Shown here piece by piece: positions 62,493-64,000 of a stretch of DNA of 64,000 bases. The position numbers and the translations under genes are program-made. The notes below the pieces were generated by a model. That model saw only the letters and a program-made list of their open reading frames with translations, ran no database searches and was not told where the DNA came from. Position 1 is the stretch's first letter. Each line of letters starts with the position of its first letter. The DNA comes from Dyadobacter chenhuakuii. Its GTDB lineage: Bacteria > Bacteroidota > Bacteroidia > Cytophagales > Spirosomataceae. The stretch is from NCBI RefSeq assembly GCF_023821985.2, contig NZ_CP098805.1:1860001-1924000 (forward strand), given 5' to 3'.

Positions 62493-62914
62493 ACATTCGA
62501 GTCGTTTAAGTAATGAAATATTTGCCTTAGTATATAGATTAAATAGTCTATCAGAATCGATAAAAGCGGATATAGCTGTCTTTTGAACAGACCGCATGGG
62601 TCTTCAAAGCTTGTTATCAACTTTTATGGGAATTACTTTTCAGCATCCACTTAGGCCGAGGAGGCTTCCATGAATGCAGGTTTAAATATTTACTTTTCTT
62701 CAAAAGCGAATATCTAATGCGAGATCTTACTGGTGGTAATAAGATTACTCTACTAACTTAATAGACAAATATTATGTAAATATTTTATCCGTGCAAATGT
62801 GGACGAAATAAAGTGTAAAAAAAATTTTGCCCACTGGTCGTAGCCCTAAGTTTTCGATCATTATTTGCATTTTAAGCCGCTTTGGAGGTATATTATCCTG
62901 AAATCACTAAACCC
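62493..62914. promoter_or_regulatory. divergent intergenic region, no gene seen
   Basis: About 420 AT-rich bases lie between the sulfur operon and the divergent Tat-exported gene. I see no gene. ATAGATTAAATAGTCTAT at 62534-62551 is an imperfect palindrome upstream of SusC. On the plus side TTTG (62826-62829), a 17-base gap and TAAGTTTT (62847-62854) is a near match to the Bacteroidota promoter. Neither is certain. Confidence 0.3.
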
Positions 62915-64000
62915 ATGAAAATAGACTTATCCATGACCCGGCGTGAAATGCTTGGAATAACCGGCATGGCCGGTTTGACCGCATTAACGGGCTTTCCTGC
63001 CGGCGCGGCCACGCACGCTGCACCAAAACGGCCACGCATTGCCTGCCTCGTTACATACTGGGGCGCCACCAGGTCGCACGCCGACTGGATCATCACCAAG
63101 CTGCTCGACGGCTACTGGTGGCAAGGTGCTCACACTCCCTCGCGGGTAGAAGTTGTATCCGTTTATATCCACCAGTTTGATACAAGTTTACTCGGCCAAA
63201 AAATATGCAAGGCCAAGAACATTCCTATTTTCAAAACAGCCGGCGAAGCGGTTACACTGGGCGGAAAGGAACTGGCAGTGGATGGCGTGGTGATCGTGGG
63301 CGAGCACGGGGAATATCCTACCAATCTCAAAGGACAATGGCTCCTGCCGCGCTGGTGGATCTATGAAAAAGTGATCCGGGTTTTTGAGCAGAGCAAGCGC
63401 TCTGTGCCGGTTTTTAATGACAAACACCTTTCTTACAGTTGGGACGAAGCCAAATGGATGTTCGATAAATCCCGTGAACTGAACTTCCCGCTCACCGGCG
63501 GCTCTTCCATACCGGTCTACTTCCGCAAGCCTGAAATAGAACTTGATATAGACACGCCTTTGAAAGCATCGGTGGTGATCGGCGGTGCTCCCGATGAAGG
63601 TGCCCTTTTTCATTGTGTAGATGTATTGCAGGCTTTTGTTGAGCGACGAAAGGGTGGCGAAACTGGCGTAAAGTCAGTACAATGCATACGCGGCCCGGAA
63701 ACGTGGAAGTGGACCGAACAAAACCCCTGGGCGGCCGCATTGCTGGAAGCGGTGCGTAAAAGCTTTGACCTGAAACAGGGACACTTTCAGGAGATCGGGA
63801 AACCGAATGTCTGCATCATTGAATACAATGATGGCACAAAAGCAGCAGTGTATTCTGGCCAGGGTGTGGGCTGGACTTTTGCCGGGGACATTGAAGGTCG
63901 TAACGAACCAGCCATTATGTCGATGCTAGACTGGCCCGGCCCGTTTTCTCAATATCATGCGTCCAATGCACAGCCGCATTGGATTACCGAAATGATGGTG
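62915..64000 (+). CDS. Tat-exported conserved protein of unknown function (partial, runs off right edge)
   Basis: The visible 362 residues start with a twin-arginine signal (TRREMLGITGMAGLTAL) and continue with a conserved body: RIACLVTYWGATRSHADWII, VEVVSVYIHQFDTSLLGQ, LAVDGVVIVGEHGEYPTN, SVPVFNDKHLSYSWDEAKWM and NFPLTGGSSIPVYFRKPE. I recall the same pattern in exported proteins of planctomycetes and acidobacteria, but know no assigned function. The EHG and NDKH segments could bind a metal or a cofactor. ATG at 62915 is used; a second ATG at 62933 lies just before the twin arginine. The end is beyond the window. Confidence 0.78.
   Translation, partial: MKIDLSMTRREMLGITGMAGLTALTGFPAGAATHAAPKRPRIACLVTYWGATRSHADWIITKLLDGYWWQGAHTPSRVEVVSVYIHQFDTSLLGQKICKAKNIPIFKTAGEAVTLGGKELAVDGVVIVGEHGEYPTNLKGQWLLPRWWIYEKVIRVFEQSKRSVPVFNDKHLSYSWDEAKWMFDKSRELNFPLTGGSSIPVYFRKPEIELDIDTPLKASVVIGGAPDEGALFHCVDVLQAFVERRKGGETGVKSVQCIRGPETWKWTEQNPWAAALLEAVRKSFDLKQGHFQEIGKPNVCIIEYNDGTKAAVYSGQGVGWTFAGDIEGRNEPAIMSMLDWPGPFSQYHASNAQPHWITEMMV

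Overview
The window looks like chromosome of a Bacteroidota bacterium of the Cytophagales/Spirosomaceae type (Dyadobacter-like). This is inferred from two SusC/SusD pairs, an ECF sigma/FecR (DUF4974-type C-terminus) unit, LytS/LytTR regulation, a PadR regulator paired with a prefix-domain FtsX permease, DUF4142 and DUF1080 proteins, and several sites matching the Bacteroidota -7 promoter element TAnnTTTG. I see no tRNA, rRNA, CRISPR array, insertion sequence or prophage. Both ends cut through genes.

Layout. 1-7.4 kb: the start of an exported PQQ-type sugar dehydrogenase-like lipoprotein, a PadR/ABC-permease pair, a LytS/LytTR two-component pair, an exported choloylglycine-hydrolase-like enzyme, an SRPBCC protein and a small helical protein. 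7.4-13.6 kb: a probable xenosiderophore uptake locus (PchR-like AraC regulator, TonB-dependent receptor, DUF4374 lipoprotein, PepSY membrane protein, small membrane protein), arranged like XusABC of Bacteroides. 13.6-23.7 kb: DUF1080 protein and its AraC neighbour, a methyltransferase-glycosyltransferase fusion with a DUF2079 membrane protein, lipoproteins, YceI, and a KtrAB-type potassium system. 23.7-29 kb: a four-gene surface-glycan operon (glycosyltransferase, SGNH-like protein, MBOAT acyltransferase, polytopic membrane protein).

29-39 kb: a cell-surface-signalling utilisation locus of ECF sigma factor, FecR, STN-containing SusC, SusD, an M14-like carboxypeptidase and a PQQ-dehydrogenase/cytochrome c fusion. 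39-42 kb: an RsbQ-type alpha/beta hydrolase beside an RsbP-type PAS sensor that is fused to a histidine kinase instead of a phosphatase, then a methyltransferase. 42-53 kb: lipoprotein, two beta-lactamase-fold serine hydrolases, two overlapping AraC-type regulators, SRPBCC protein, NADP-type glutamate dehydrogenase, NhaA, and two single-domain response regulators.

53-62.5 kb: the most unusual block, a single minus-strand run of SusC, SusD, two DoxX-like membrane proteins, a SoxD/SorB-like cytochrome c and a SoxC-like Tat-exported molybdopterin sulfite dehydrogenase. It suggests that TonB-dependent import of a sulfur-containing organic compound is coupled to periplasmic sulfite oxidation. A divergent Tat-exported protein of unknown function runs off the right end.
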